DNA of 49,100 nucleotides from Streptomyces sp. (GTDB lineage: Bacteria; Actinomycetota; Actinomycetes; Streptomycetales; Streptomycetaceae): contig NZ_JAEKKT010000163.1 in assembly GCF_019510245.1 (NCBI RefSeq), forward strand, positions 1 through 49,100. Reading direction: 5' to 3'. Below are positions 18,535-27,071 of the stretch, one piece after another. The translations under genes and the position numbers were made by a program. Position 1 is the stretch's first letter. Each line of letters begins with the position of its first letter. The notes under the pieces were generated by a model, which was not told where the DNA came from, did not search any database, and saw only the letters and a list, made by a program, of their open reading frames with translations.

Positions 18535-18809
18535 TACGCGATCGCCCGCGGACCGGGCGAGGCGGCGCCCAGGCGCTCCAGCAGAGCCCGGGCCTTTGCC
18601 TCCGCCTCCGGGCTCGGCGCGCTGCCGAGGGCGGAGGCGAGCTCGGCGCGGGCCAGCTCGGCGCGCTCGGCGTATTCGGCCTGCGTGGGCGTGCTCTGTG
18701 CCAGCTCCTCGACCAGGCTGCGGATGGTCGTGCCGTGCTCGGCCGCCAACCGCGCCAGCCGGTCCCGTGCGGCCGCGCTCACCTTGATGCTCGTCTCGTC
18801 TGCTGCCAT
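18534..18809 (-). CDS. Ribbon-helix-helix antitoxin
   Basis: A 91-residue protein whose N-terminal half, ETSIKVSAAARDRLARLAAE, is a ribbon-helix-helix DNA-binding fold: a beta strand followed by two helices. The C-terminal half is an Ala/Glu-rich helix suited to wrapping a toxin. It precedes the PIN-like gene and shares a base with it, the standard antitoxin-toxin order. It would neutralise the toxin and repress the pair through the inverted repeat just upstream. The ATG at 18809 is the natural start. The pair may stabilise the surrounding mobile segment. Confidence 0.8.
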   Translation of the reverse strand: MAADETSIKVSAAARDRLARLAAEHGTTIRSLVEELAQSTPTQAEYAERAELARAELASALGSAPSPEAEAKARALLERLGAASPGPRAIA

Positions 18810-18829
18810 ATCCCGAACTGTACCGCGTT

Positions 18830-18848
18830 CCTCTACTGGTGGTAGAGG
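18830..18848. promoter_or_regulatory. Inverted-repeat operator of the toxin-antitoxin pair
   Basis: CCTCTAC-TGGTG-GTAGAGG is a perfect 7-base inverted repeat. It lies 21 to 39 bases upstream of the antitoxin start, next to a possible -10 element (GGTACAGT read on the minus strand). Position and symmetry fit autoregulation by the ribbon-helix-helix dimer. Confidence 0.6.
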
Positions 18849-18920
18849 AGCTGTGACGGGAGTACCCGCATCACCATCCGCAACAAATCTTGTGCGGGCC
18901 GGGCGGTGGTGTGGGTTGGC

Positions 18921-19853
18921 TCAGCGGGTGGCGAGGCGTTTCCAGAGCAGGTCGTGGTCGGCGGGTGCGAGGCGAGGCAGTTGGAGGCGGCCGGCGAGTT
19001 GGTGGAGGAAGGCGCTCTGCTGTGTGCGTGTCAGGGGGTGCGGGGGCAGGCGGTCAAGAGCCGCGGCGAGGGTGAGGGTCTCGGGGTAGGTGATCAGTTC
19101 GCGGCAGGTCAGGGCGGGAGAGGCCGGGCCTGGTGACATGCGGGGGTTGGCGGCGGTAAGCCGGTGCAGGCGTGTGTGCCAGCGTTCGTGTACGTGCTGA
19201 TGGTGGTCGTACCAGCGTGTCGTGATCGTCGATGCCCAGCTCAGGGAGACCGGTGTCGCCGGGCGCCGCGCGCGAAGGTGGGCTTGGGTGAGTTCGGGGA
19301 CGGCTCGGATGTCGAGGGGCGCGGGATGCCGGGGGTCGCTTGAGGCCTGTTGGTGGCGGGTGCAGATCATGATCCGGGGCAGGTGTGGCGGCGGGTGGAT
19401 CCACGCGGGGGCTGCCGTGTGCGGGCTGCGGCCGATGGTGCAGGCGGTGCACGCCAGCAGCGGCTGCAGGGCTGGCTCGACCACATGCCAGTGGGCGGTG
19501 GCCGTGCCGTGCGCGTCGGTGTTGGCCAACGAGGGCGCGGGCGGGCGCAGATGGGGCAGGGCACGGGTGACGTGCGTGATGGGGATGCGTGCGAAGCCGG
19601 ACAGGCGGCGGGCGGCCTCGGCGCTGAGGCGGATCTCGGCGGCGGGCAGGGCGTGCTCGGTGCCGGTGACGGTGATGCAGAGACCGTCGAGGAGCTGGGC
19701 CGGGGTGAGGCGGTAGGCGGCGGCGAGGCGGGTGAGGTAGGAGGCGGTGGCCTCGCCGGGCAGCGGCCGTACGCGCAGCGCGCCGGGCGCGGACGGCCAC
19801 ATGGTGGCGGCCCGCACCGCAGGTGAAGGTCTGGCCGCGGCCCGGGAGGTCAC
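18921..19853 (-). CDS. tniQ: TniQ-family target-site protein
   Basis: A 310-residue TniQ/TnsD-family protein, the target-selection adaptor of Tn7/Tn5053-like transposition. The N-terminal RVRPLPGEATASYLTRLAAAY (residues 28-47) is the family signature. A zinc-binding pattern follows, with CTAC (C135, C138) and CTRH (C164, H167). The C-terminal half is helical and rich in Arg and His. The GTG start at 19853 overlaps the tniB stop by four bases (GTGA). It is the last gene of the leftward transposition operon. A second, longer tniQ lies at 28969-30390, and the two proteins differ clearly in sequence, so they may serve different targets. Confidence 0.85.
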   Translation of the reverse strand: MTSRAAARPSPAVRAATMWPSAPGALRVRPLPGEATASYLTRLAAAYRLTPAQLLDGLCITVTGTEHALPAAEIRLSAEAARRLSGFARIPITHVTRALPHLRPPAPSLANTDAHGTATAHWHVVEPALQPLLACTACTIGRSPHTAAPAWIHPPPHLPRIMICTRHQQASSDPRHPAPLDIRAVPELTQAHLRARRPATPVSLSWASTITTRWYDHHQHVHERWHTRLHRLTAANPRMSPGPASPALTCRELITYPETLTLAAALDRLPPHPLTRTQQSAFLHQLAGRLQLPRLAPADHDLLWKRLATR

Positions 19854-20881
19854 CGGCCGTTGGGCCGGGTACGGCGGCGGGGCGAGCGGGGCCGGTAGTG
19901 CTCTTCGGCGAGGTGGTCGAGCGCGATGCCGTCCAGCAGCCCTTTGGTGATGCGTTCGCTGCTGTCGAGGATGGCTTCGATGGCGGCCTGGCGGATCAGG
20001 CGGGAGAGGCTGCCGATGCGTCCGGCGGTCCGTTCGTGCAGGTAGGGGGCCAGCTTCGGCAGGCTGCCCGCGCGGTGGGCGTGCAGGTCGAGAGCCTGCT
20101 CGAGGGAGGCGATCAGCTCCCGGAACGGCTCCCGCTTGCCGGCCCGGGCGGGCAGTGCCCCGCAGTCGATCAGGGAGGCGCGCCCGGCCAGCTGCGCGCC
20201 GCGCACCCCGGTGAACACGGCGCTGTCGGTGACGTCGATGCCCGCGTAGACGAACGTGGCCCGCACGCGTTCGGTGAGGTCCTTGAGCCAGTCGGCGGCC
20301 TCCGCGCCGGTGGACGTGCGGGGATTGAGCCGGTGGATCTCGTCGATCAGCACGAGCTTGACCCCGGCCGCGGTGTAGGTGTGGCAGACGGCGGTGGTGA
20401 TCTGCGCGGTGGTCATGCGGGTGGTGACGGGGATGCCGAGGTAGCGGGCGAACTCCCCGGCCAGGGTCTTGGCGGTGGCGCCGGGCGGCACCAGCACGTA
20501 GGCGACGGGCACGCTGTCGTCGCCGGGCGCGGCGCGGCGGGTGTGGGCCAGGTGGCAGGTGCGGCCCACTTCGAGCAGCGCGGTCGTCTTGCCGGTCGTG
20601 GCTGGGCCGGTGACGATCAGGGACGGGCGTGCGGTCACTTGCTGGTGGCGGCCGAGGATCATCAGGGTGCGCACACTGCGTGAGAGGGTTTCGATGGCCG
20701 GGGTACGCACGGTGACGAACTGGGAGTGGTAGGCCAGCCGTTCCTCCGATGAGCGGGGTGCCTGGCCCGGCTGCGGCGGTGTGGGCGGTGCGGTGGTGGC
20801 GAACCGGGCGAAGGCGTCGAAGGTGGTGACTGTCCCTGCGGACGTCTCCTCGGCGGGGGGCGTGGTGTCGGGGCTGGTCAC
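19850..20881 (-). CDS. tniB: TniB/TnsC-like AAA+ transposition ATPase
   Basis: A 343-residue AAA+ ATPase. Walker A GPATTGKT (92-99) and Walker B LVLIDEIH (176-183) are intact, followed by sensor-like strands (VYAGID). TnsC/TniB proteins form ATP-dependent filaments on target DNA and link the target selector (TniQ) to the transposase (TnsB). The GTG start overlaps the upstream tnsB stop, and its stop overlaps the tniQ start, both by four bases, indicating balanced production of the complex. The N-terminal 50 residues are Pro/Thr-rich and probably flexible. Nothing suggests inactivation. Confidence 0.9.
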   Translation of the reverse strand: MTSPDTTPPAEETSAGTVTTFDAFARFATTAPPTPPQPGQAPRSSEERLAYHSQFVTVRTPAIETLSRSVRTLMILGRHQQVTARPSLIVTGPATTGKTTALLEVGRTCHLAHTRRAAPGDDSVPVAYVLVPPGATAKTLAGEFARYLGIPVTTRMTTAQITTAVCHTYTAAGVKLVLIDEIHRLNPRTSTGAEAADWLKDLTERVRATFVYAGIDVTDSAVFTGVRGAQLAGRASLIDCGALPARAGKREPFRELIASLEQALDLHAHRAGSLPKLAPYLHERTAGRIGSLSRLIRQAAIEAILDSSERITKGLLDGIALDHLAEEHYRPRSPRRRTRPNGR

Positions 20882-22974
20882 CAGTGTTCGGCCTCCTCGA
20901 AGGCGTCGTACAGCGCGAATCGGGCCGGCGGCGGGGACTCTTCATCACCGGCTTGGCTGTCGTCATCGTCATGGGCGCTGGCTTCGGCGGCGTCGAGGCT
21001 GTCCCCGGGGCCCCGGGCGGGGTACTGAGCTGGCGGTGTCCCCGGCGGGGAGTCCGCCGGCCGGGACGGGGCGGCAGTCGCTGCCGGGCTCCCGGTCCGG
21101 GGGCGGCTGCGGCGCAGGACCTGGTCGGCGGCCTCGGCCAGGTCGGCCTCGTGGCGCTCGCGGTCGACGCGCCGGTTCACAGCGGCGCGGATGTGGCGCC
21201 ATGCGGTCTCGCCCATGGGGGCGTGGACGTGGTCGCGGTGGATCCACGGGATCTCGTGCAGGTGTCCGTCGGGCAGGCGGATGTAGATCTGGCGTATGTC
21301 GTGCGGGTTGAGGTGGACCTCCCACCCGCCTCCGGGCCCGGTGGGGGAGGGCCGGCCGCGGTGTTCATTGAGGCAGGCGTGGTCGTAGGTGCGGTAGTTG
21401 ATGCGGATGCCGCGGCCGGTTATGGGGTGGAAGCGTACGGGCAGCAGTTCCAGGTAGTCGGCGCCGGCCAGCGGAAGCGGCACGTACCCGGACGCGCCCA
21501 GCAGCGCGCCCCACATCTCGTTCGGGGCCAGGGCCTTCTTCGGCAGGAACGGATGGCGCAGGCCCTCGTGGGGGCGGTGCTGCCAGACGGCGGTGACCCA
21601 CTCCTCCAGCAGCTCCTGCAACTGGGCCACCGTGAACCGCGCTTCGTCCTGAACCGTCTCGCCGCGCTCCAAGATGTGGGAGCCGGTGTAGCCGGCGATG
21701 TGCTGGGCGACGAGCGTGTTGATACTGCCGAAGGTCCGCTCGACGGCGCCCTTGGCAGCAGGGGAACGCGGTGGCGCGGGCTGCACGCTCACCCCGAGGG
21801 TCTCGCAGGCGGCCAGGAAAGCTGCGGAGACGAAGATGGCCCCGCGGTCGATGACGATCGTCTCCGGCACCACCACCGGCCGCGCTGCCGCCTGTTCCAG
21901 TCGGTTGTCCAGGGCGAGGAGCCGGTCGTAGGGGACGGCGGCGTGGGACAGGCGCAGGTGGTCGGGCCAGCCGGGCCGTGCGGGATGGGGCACGGCCATC
22001 TCCGCCAGCAGCAGGGCGGCGTCCACGGCCTTGGTGCCCTCCTCGCGCAGCACGGCCGCCACCACCGAGCGGGTCGCCACGTCGAGAGCGATCGTCAGCT
22101 CCGGGCGCACCGGCTTCCCGTCCTCGCCGACGGCCATCACGTCCAGCCGGGTGGTGTCGACCTGCACCAGCTCGCCCGGCCGCAGCGCCACCGTCGGCGT
22201 GTACGGCCGCACCGGCGTGGTGGTGGCGGTGCGGGCCGGCCGTCCGGGATGCTCCAGAGGATCGGCGAGCACGCGCACCAGCCGGTTGAACGTCGACGGC
22301 GCAGGCAGCTCGACCGCGCCCGGCCCGTGCGTGTCGGCCAGGATCTGCCCGGTCAGCTCCCGCAGCCCCTTCAGCGTGCCCTTCGAGCGGCCGCGCTGGC
22401 GGCGCAGTGCCTCCAGCACGGCGGCCACCACCCGCTCATCGGCCCGCCCTGTCGCACGCGACGGCTTGCGGCGGGGGATCAGCCCGAGCAGGCCGCTCGC
22501 GTGGTAGCGGGCGCGCATGCGGCGCACGGTGGCCCGGCTGACCTGGGGCCAGCCCAGCCGGGCGAGTTCGTCGGCCTTGGCCTGTTCCCGCTCGGCCATC
22601 GACCGCCGGGCCGGGTCGTATTCGGGCCGCGGCACGCCGCCGCTTGCCGGCCCGCCGGGCAGCCCGGTCTCGACCTCGCGGATGTGCCGCTGCCAGGCCA
22701 GGGCCCGCTCGCGCTCCCGCTCGGGCACCGACTCCAGCAGCCCCCACGGCGGCACCGCGGCGGCGGGCGAGTCCATTACGGCGAAGGAGGGGTCGGCGAA
22801 CAGGAAGGAGGCAAGCACGGAGGCGGTCTGCCCGTGCTCGTCGACGAGACGCACCGACGCCCCGGCCACGGCGGCCACCTGCCAGGCGCGGCCCTCGAAC
22901 GTCACGTACGCCCCGAGCTTGACCTGCCGGTGCCGGGCTGCGGCAACCGGGCGGCCGCCGTGTGCGCTCACCAC
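20878..22974 (-). CDS. tnsB: TnsB/TniA-like DDE transposase, active-site residues intact
   Basis: A 698-residue Mu/Tn7-type transposase. The N-terminal part contains a beta-barrel-like segment and helix-turn-helix regions for binding the element ends. The RNase H-fold core carries the full DDE triad: D273 in VQVDTTRLD, D376 in VIDRGAIF and E412 in AAKGAVERTFGS. The last two are 35 residues apart, as in the classical D-D-35-E pattern. A Mu-type C-terminal barrel and a Pro/Asp/Glu-rich tail follow; the tail may contact TniB. GTG codons at 22974 or 22971 overlap the upstream gene's stop. This is the only member of the operon that appears able to cut and join DNA. Confidence 0.93.
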   Translation of the reverse strand: MVSAHGGRPVAAARHRQVKLGAYVTFEGRAWQVAAVAGASVRLVDEHGQTASVLASFLFADPSFAVMDSPAAAVPPWGLLESVPERERERALAWQRHIREVETGLPGGPASGGVPRPEYDPARRSMAEREQAKADELARLGWPQVSRATVRRMRARYHASGLLGLIPRRKPSRATGRADERVVAAVLEALRRQRGRSKGTLKGLRELTGQILADTHGPGAVELPAPSTFNRLVRVLADPLEHPGRPARTATTTPVRPYTPTVALRPGELVQVDTTRLDVMAVGEDGKPVRPELTIALDVATRSVVAAVLREEGTKAVDAALLLAEMAVPHPARPGWPDHLRLSHAAVPYDRLLALDNRLEQAAARPVVVPETIVIDRGAIFVSAAFLAACETLGVSVQPAPPRSPAAKGAVERTFGSINTLVAQHIAGYTGSHILERGETVQDEARFTVAQLQELLEEWVTAVWQHRPHEGLRHPFLPKKALAPNEMWGALLGASGYVPLPLAGADYLELLPVRFHPITGRGIRINYRTYDHACLNEHRGRPSPTGPGGGWEVHLNPHDIRQIYIRLPDGHLHEIPWIHRDHVHAPMGETAWRHIRAAVNRRVDRERHEADLAEAADQVLRRSRPRTGSPAATAAPSRPADSPPGTPPAQYPARGPGDSLDAAEASAHDDDDSQAGDEESPPPARFALYDAFEEAEHW

Positions 22975-24923
22975 AGTTCGGCCTCCGCCTGCGGGTCGTA
23001 CACCCCAAACCCGCCGGTATCCCGGGCAATGCGGTCGCCGGCACCGCCGCCATCAGCGTCGTGCACCATCATGCCGTCGGCGATCCCTTCCACGGCCGCG
23101 ACGTCTGCACTGCGCCCTGTCTCGCCGGAGCCGTCGGTCGTCTCGCTGCCCGGCGGTGCGCCCGCGCCGCGGCGCGTAAGGACGCTGCCGGTGCGGCGCC
23201 GGACCGTCTCGTCGAACGGGCGCAGGGTGTGCTCGCCGTCGGCCCACCCGATCGCGTGGAGCAGGCCGTCGGGCAGCCGGACGAAGACCTGCCGCGGGTC
23301 GTGGGGGTGGTGGTGGACCTCCCACCGTCGGCCGCGGCCGCGGTGTTCGTCCAGACACGCATCGTCGTAGCGGCGCCCGCCCAGCCGGATCCCGGAATCG
23401 GTCAGGGCGCACCGGGCTGCTGGCAGCAGTTCGCCGTAGTGCTGCCCGGCCAGCGGCAGCGGCACCGTCCCGGCCACGCCCAGCAGCACCTCCCACATCT
23501 CCTGGGGGGCAAGCCCCGCCCGGGGCAGCAGCGGATGGCGCAGCTGCTCCTGGGGCCGCTGGTGCCACCTGACGGTGATCCATTCGTCCAGCAGGTCCTG
23601 CAGCTGCGGCATGCTCCAGTACGCCCCGGCGGTCTCTCCCGCTGCGCATGCTTCTTCCGCCGCGGTGGCGTGCCGCGCGAACAGGCCGGCGAGGACCTCC
23701 AGCGTGTACGCGGCGCCGCGACGGGCGCCCGCCGTCCGGGACGGGGCCGGCTCCAGGCTGATGCCCAGGCCCTCACACACGGCCAGGACACCGGGGGCGA
23801 CGGCGGCCGTGGACGGGGCGACGACGAGCGTCTCGGGCACGGCCGCAGGACGCGCCGCGGTGGCCTCGATCCGTGCGGGCAGTGACACCAGCCGCCGGAC
23901 AGGCCCGCCCGCATGGGCCTGCTCCAGCAGGGCCGGCCAGCCCGGGCGCTGCGGCCTGGGCACGGCCATCTCAGCCAGCAGCACCGACAACGAAACCGGC
24001 CCGTCCTGGGGCGGGTGCAGCACGGCGGCCAGCACGCAGCCGCTCGCCGCGTCCAGTGCCGCCGTCACCGCCACCGGCACCACACCCCCGTCCTCGCCCA
24101 CCGCCCGCAGACCCAGGCGGACGGTGGCGACGTGGACCCGCTCGGCAGGCCGCAGCGCAGGCGGCGGGCCGCCCGAGCGGGCCGGGCCGGTGGCGGTGCG
24201 CGCCGCACTGCCCGGTGGCTCGGCCGGATCCGCCAGCACCTTCACCAGCCGGTACAGCGACGAGCGGCCGGGCAGCTTCACCCGGGTCGGCCCGTGGGTC
24301 TCCACCACGATCTGCTCGGCCAGCTCGATGACCTGCAGGGTGGTGGTCTTCGACCGGCCGCGGCGCCGGCGCAGGGCCTCCAGTACGGCGGCCACCACCC
24401 GCTCGTCGGTACGCCCGGTGGGGGAGAAGGCGCGCAGGTGGCGCTTGTCGACCAGCCCCCACAGCCCCTGCCGCTGGTAGACCAGCCGCATCCGCTGCAC
24501 CGTGGTCCGGCTGGCCCTGGCCCAGCCCAGCGCGGCCAGTTCACGCGCCTTGGCCTCTTCCCGCTCGGCGAGGGTGAAGCGCTGCGGGTCGTATTCGGGC
24601 CGGGGCGCGCCGCCGCCTGCCGGGCCGCCGGGCCGCCCGGTCTCGACCTCGCGGATGTGCCGCAGCCAGGCCAGGGCCCGCTCCTGCGCGGCCAGCGGCA
24701 CCATCTCCCACAGCGCCGGGGCCGGCGGATCCGCAGCCGCGGGACCCGTCACCGAGAAGCCGGGCGCGGACACCAGATGGGCGGCCACCACACACCCGGT
24801 GGCCCCGTCCTCGGCGGCCAGGTGCACCCGCCCGTCGACCAGGCCGGTCACCTGCCAGGCGCGGCCCTCGAACGTGACCTGAGCGCCCACCTCAACACAC
24901 CGCCCACCAGGGGCGGTCACCAC
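22968..24923 (-). CDS. Catalytically dead TnsB paralogue
   Basis: A 651-residue TnsB-like protein that aligns end to end with its downstream neighbour: shared FEGRAWQV, ALAWLRHIREVETG, PRPEYDP, LLAEMAVPxPxRPGWP and EMW blocks. All three catalytic positions are changed to alanine: VATVRLG (A266 for Asp), VVAPSTA (A369 for Asp) and ARRGAAYTLE (A405 for Glu). Spacing is preserved, with no gap or stop. An intact frame with clean loss of only the acidic triad suggests a retained structural role. Examples would be end binding, dimerising with active TnsB, or inhibition. The start is uncertain: GTG at 24923 or 24920, or TTG at 24935, all just after GGAGAG. Its stop overlaps the tnsB start. Confidence 0.88.
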   Translation of the reverse strand: MVTAPGGRCVEVGAQVTFEGRAWQVTGLVDGRVHLAAEDGATGCVVAAHLVSAPGFSVTGPAAADPPAPALWEMVPLAAQERALAWLRHIREVETGRPGGPAGGGAPRPEYDPQRFTLAEREEAKARELAALGWARASRTTVQRMRLVYQRQGLWGLVDKRHLRAFSPTGRTDERVVAAVLEALRRRRGRSKTTTLQVIELAEQIVVETHGPTRVKLPGRSSLYRLVKVLADPAEPPGSAARTATGPARSGGPPPALRPAERVHVATVRLGLRAVGEDGGVVPVAVTAALDAASGCVLAAVLHPPQDGPVSLSVLLAEMAVPRPQRPGWPALLEQAHAGGPVRRLVSLPARIEATAARPAAVPETLVVAPSTAAVAPGVLAVCEGLGISLEPAPSRTAGARRGAAYTLEVLAGLFARHATAAEEACAAGETAGAYWSMPQLQDLLDEWITVRWHQRPQEQLRHPLLPRAGLAPQEMWEVLLGVAGTVPLPLAGQHYGELLPAARCALTDSGIRLGGRRYDDACLDEHRGRGRRWEVHHHPHDPRQVFVRLPDGLLHAIGWADGEHTLRPFDETVRRRTGSVLTRRGAGAPPGSETTDGSGETGRSADVAAVEGIADGMMVHDADGGGAGDRIARDTGGFGVYDPQAEAELW

Positions 24924-24931
24924 GTGCTTGC

Positions 24932-25768
24932 TCAACTCTCCTGCTGCTCCCGCCGCTTCCCGTCGCCTGCGGTAGGGCCGGGCGTCACGAGGGTGTGCTC
25001 GCCCAGCGGCCGTGTCAGGTCCGCGGCCAGCCGACCGTGCCACAGCGCGTGGTAGAGCACCGGCAGCGCGGTGAGGACCTCGCCCGCCGCCGCAGCCCCG
25101 GCCATCAGCGACCGCGGCGCGGCGAAGGCCTCGAGCACCGCCTGCTCAAGGCCGCCCGCGTCGCGGTGGCGGGGGTGCCGGTAGCCGGCCAGCCACCGCA
25201 CGTTCGCCGCCACCACTTTCTCGGGCGGCGCCAGGCGCCGGTAGGTGAAGCCCACCGCCTCACACGCCGCTTCAAGCGCCGCGGCGCCGCGCTCGGCCCG
25301 GCCGGCGGCGGGAGCCGTCGCGGCGGGGCAGTTGGCAAGCAGCGCGCGGCCGTCGGCGTAGCGGGCGAACAGCTGCGGCACCCACGTCAGCACCCGCCCG
25401 CTGTCCGGATCGCGCCAGATCAGCCGCACCGGCCGCGCCGACAGGCCCACCACGCGCGGATCGCGGTCCAGGAACATCAACTGCGTGCACATCGCCTGCG
25501 ATCCGTGCATCACATGCCGCCCGGTCGTGGCCGACCACCACCAGCCCGGCCCCCACCGCCGCCCCGGCACCACCGGGAACGCCGCCACCGGAGCCAGCTG
25601 CTCGAACCGCACCGCTACGGCGGCCTCCACCCAGCGGCGCTGCACGAGCGTGCCGTCCACCCCGGTGAACTCCGCCTCCACCGTGCCCGGTTCCGGTACC
25701 CGGTAGACGCTGCCGGCGACGGCGGGTAAGCCGGCCGGCGCGCCGTCCTGGCTGCTGTCGATGATCAC
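24932..25768 (-). CDS. TnsA-like protein lacking expected nuclease residues
   Basis: A 278-residue protein in the position of TnsA. It resembles the actinobacterial TnsA-like transposase endonuclease family: TQLMFLDRDPRVVGLSARPV (95-114), followed by a beta-rich WVPQLFARYADGRALLANC (129-147). Compared with the family pattern as I recall it (SWLERD, HAPDYFARRADG, VVVDC), the catalytic Glu is methionine (M93), the Asp is glutamine (Q132) and a third Asp is asparagine (N146). It probably cannot cut the second strand. The GTG at 25768 follows GGAG by three bases and opens the operon. The next gene starts nine bases after its stop. Without active TnsA, the system might transpose replicatively. Confidence 0.75.
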   Translation of the reverse strand: MIIDSSQDGAPAGLPAVAGSVYRVPEPGTVEAEFTGVDGTLVQRRWVEAAVAVRFEQLAPVAAFPVVPGRRWGPGWWWSATTGRHVMHGSQAMCTQLMFLDRDPRVVGLSARPVRLIWRDPDSGRVLTWVPQLFARYADGRALLANCPAATAPAAGRAERGAAALEAACEAVGFTYRRLAPPEKVVAANVRWLAGYRHPRHRDAGGLEQAVLEAFAAPRSLMAGAAAAGEVLTALPVLYHALWHGRLAADLTRPLGEHTLVTPGPTAGDGKRREQQES

Positions 25769-26040
25769 GTACTCCAGACAACGTCATACCGGTCGCGCCG
25801 CGCAGGCGAACCGGGCGGTAACCAGGACACGTTCTTCTCGGCTCCCGGCCCCTCGCCATGAGCGTGCGCGCCCACGGTGCCACCTGGTGCCGCCCGTGTC
25901 AGTGCGGGTCTCTGCACCTTCCCGCCCGCCCCGCGAGCACTGTGCGCGCCACGCGGGGCGCTCTTCGCTCTGGGCAACAAGCGGTGTCAGCTCCCGCGTA
26001 CAAGACCAGGCGCCGGCCCCGCAGCGCCTGACCGGGCCCT
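25769..26040. promoter_or_regulatory. Region upstream of the transposition operon
   Basis: This 272-base gap lies between the 3' end of the protease gene and the GTG of the TnsA-like gene. It must hold the promoter of the transposition operon. TTGTCT precedes the ribosome-binding site on the minus strand, but no convincing -35/-10 pair could be set. One end of the element could lie here, as tnsA genes often start near an element end. No repeated transposase-binding sites were recognised by eye. Confidence 0.3.
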
Positions 26041-26907
26041 TCATCCCTCAGGCGGCCGCTTGGGAGCGAACTCCGGGAGGATCTCGTCCAGGACCTCGGT
26101 CGTCCACACCATGCCCAGGTCCGAATTCTCGTTGAGCCGTCCGCTGTAGACGCCCACCAGGGCCGTGACCCACTCCTCGTGCACATGCACCTCGCCACCG
26201 GCGAGCACCATCTCGCCCGGACGGATGTGCATCAGGACCGGCGACCCCGACTGGCCGCTGCGGGTCCGGGAGTCCAGCAGGAAGCCGGGAAGCCCATTCC
26301 ACCGCGCCAACGGTTCACTGGCCACCGGCGCGGCCGTCCAGACGGCGAAGGGCCAGCTGCCCGTGTCCCCGAAGGGGAACCCCAGAACGTACAGGCGGTC
26401 CATGACCCGAAGGGGAAGCTCGGTATCAGCCTCGGCGCCAGCACCTGCCCGCCGGTCCTGCGGATACAGGTCCCGCACCGTGGGCCACCCCGTGAGCAGG
26501 AAGGCATCCACCGCGCCTTCCGGGACACTGCCGATGGGCACCGCAGCCACATCGGCCCGCTGCTGCGCGGGACTTCGCCACACAGGTACCTGGGCCTCGT
26601 CACCGTCCGCGTACAGCGCGGCCTCCTGGTCGACGGGCTCGAACTCTCCTCCCTCTCCCTGCCGGGCGAAGCGCACGCGTAGGTAGTCAGGCCAGAACCC
26701 CCTGTCGTCCTCCAACTCGCCGGTCTCCGCGTTGCGCCCGCTCACCACATGCCCCGCCGTGACAAGCCAGAAATCGTCCGGCACCCCCACCAGGAACCCG
26801 GTCCCCGACCCCAGACGGACATCAGGGCCCTCTCCCCGGGACCGGAACCACGCCTCGATGTAGAGGGCGGAGAAGGACAGCGTGTTGACCCCATGAACGC
26901 CTCGCAT
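26041..26907 (-). CDS. Trypsin-like serine protease
   Basis: A 288-residue trypsin-fold protease without a clear signal peptide or membrane segment, so probably cytoplasmic. The full triad is visible: TAGHVV (H53), RADVAAV (D119) and SGQSGSPV (S220), with GSGTGFLV just before the histidine. Standalone and fused trypsin-like domains are frequent in bacterial conflict systems, where they cleave partner or host proteins after infection is sensed. It is divergent from the SIR2 gene, their starts being 164 bases apart, and lies directly upstream of the transposition operon. ATG at 26907 was chosen by homology feel; a longer frame to 26973 lacks support. Partnership with SIR2 is inference. Confidence 0.82.
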   Translation of the reverse strand: MRGVHGVNTLSFSALYIEAWFRSRGEGPDVRLGSGTGFLVGVPDDFWLVTAGHVVSGRNAETGELEDDRGFWPDYLRVRFARQGEGGEFEPVDQEAALYADGDEAQVPVWRSPAQQRADVAAVPIGSVPEGAVDAFLLTGWPTVRDLYPQDRRAGAGAEADTELPLRVMDRLYVLGFPFGDTGSWPFAVWTAAPVASEPLARWNGLPGFLLDSRTRSGQSGSPVLMHIRPGEMVLAGGEVHVHEEWVTALVGVYSGRLNENSDLGMVWTTEVLDEILPEFAPKRPPEG

Positions 26908-27071
26908 GCGGCGACGGTACGGGCCAGGCCCGGCAACCTGCCCACCGGGCCCCGGCCGGACTGGAACAACCATCCACTCCAGTTTTCGTCAATCTGACAG
27001 TAAGGTGGGGTGAGGAGAGGCCGCCCCGTGCGACCAACGCCCCGTCATGCCGTCGTACCCGGAGGCCCGTT

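Noticed and set aside
25769..26040. Transposon end with repeated TnsB-binding sites upstream of the TnsA-like gene
   Set aside because: ACCAGGACAC here is the reverse complement of a 10-mer at 1202-1211, which looked like paired ends. A 10-mer match is expected many times by chance, and no TGT...ACA ends or repeated 20-bp sites were seen, so no element boundary is claimed.
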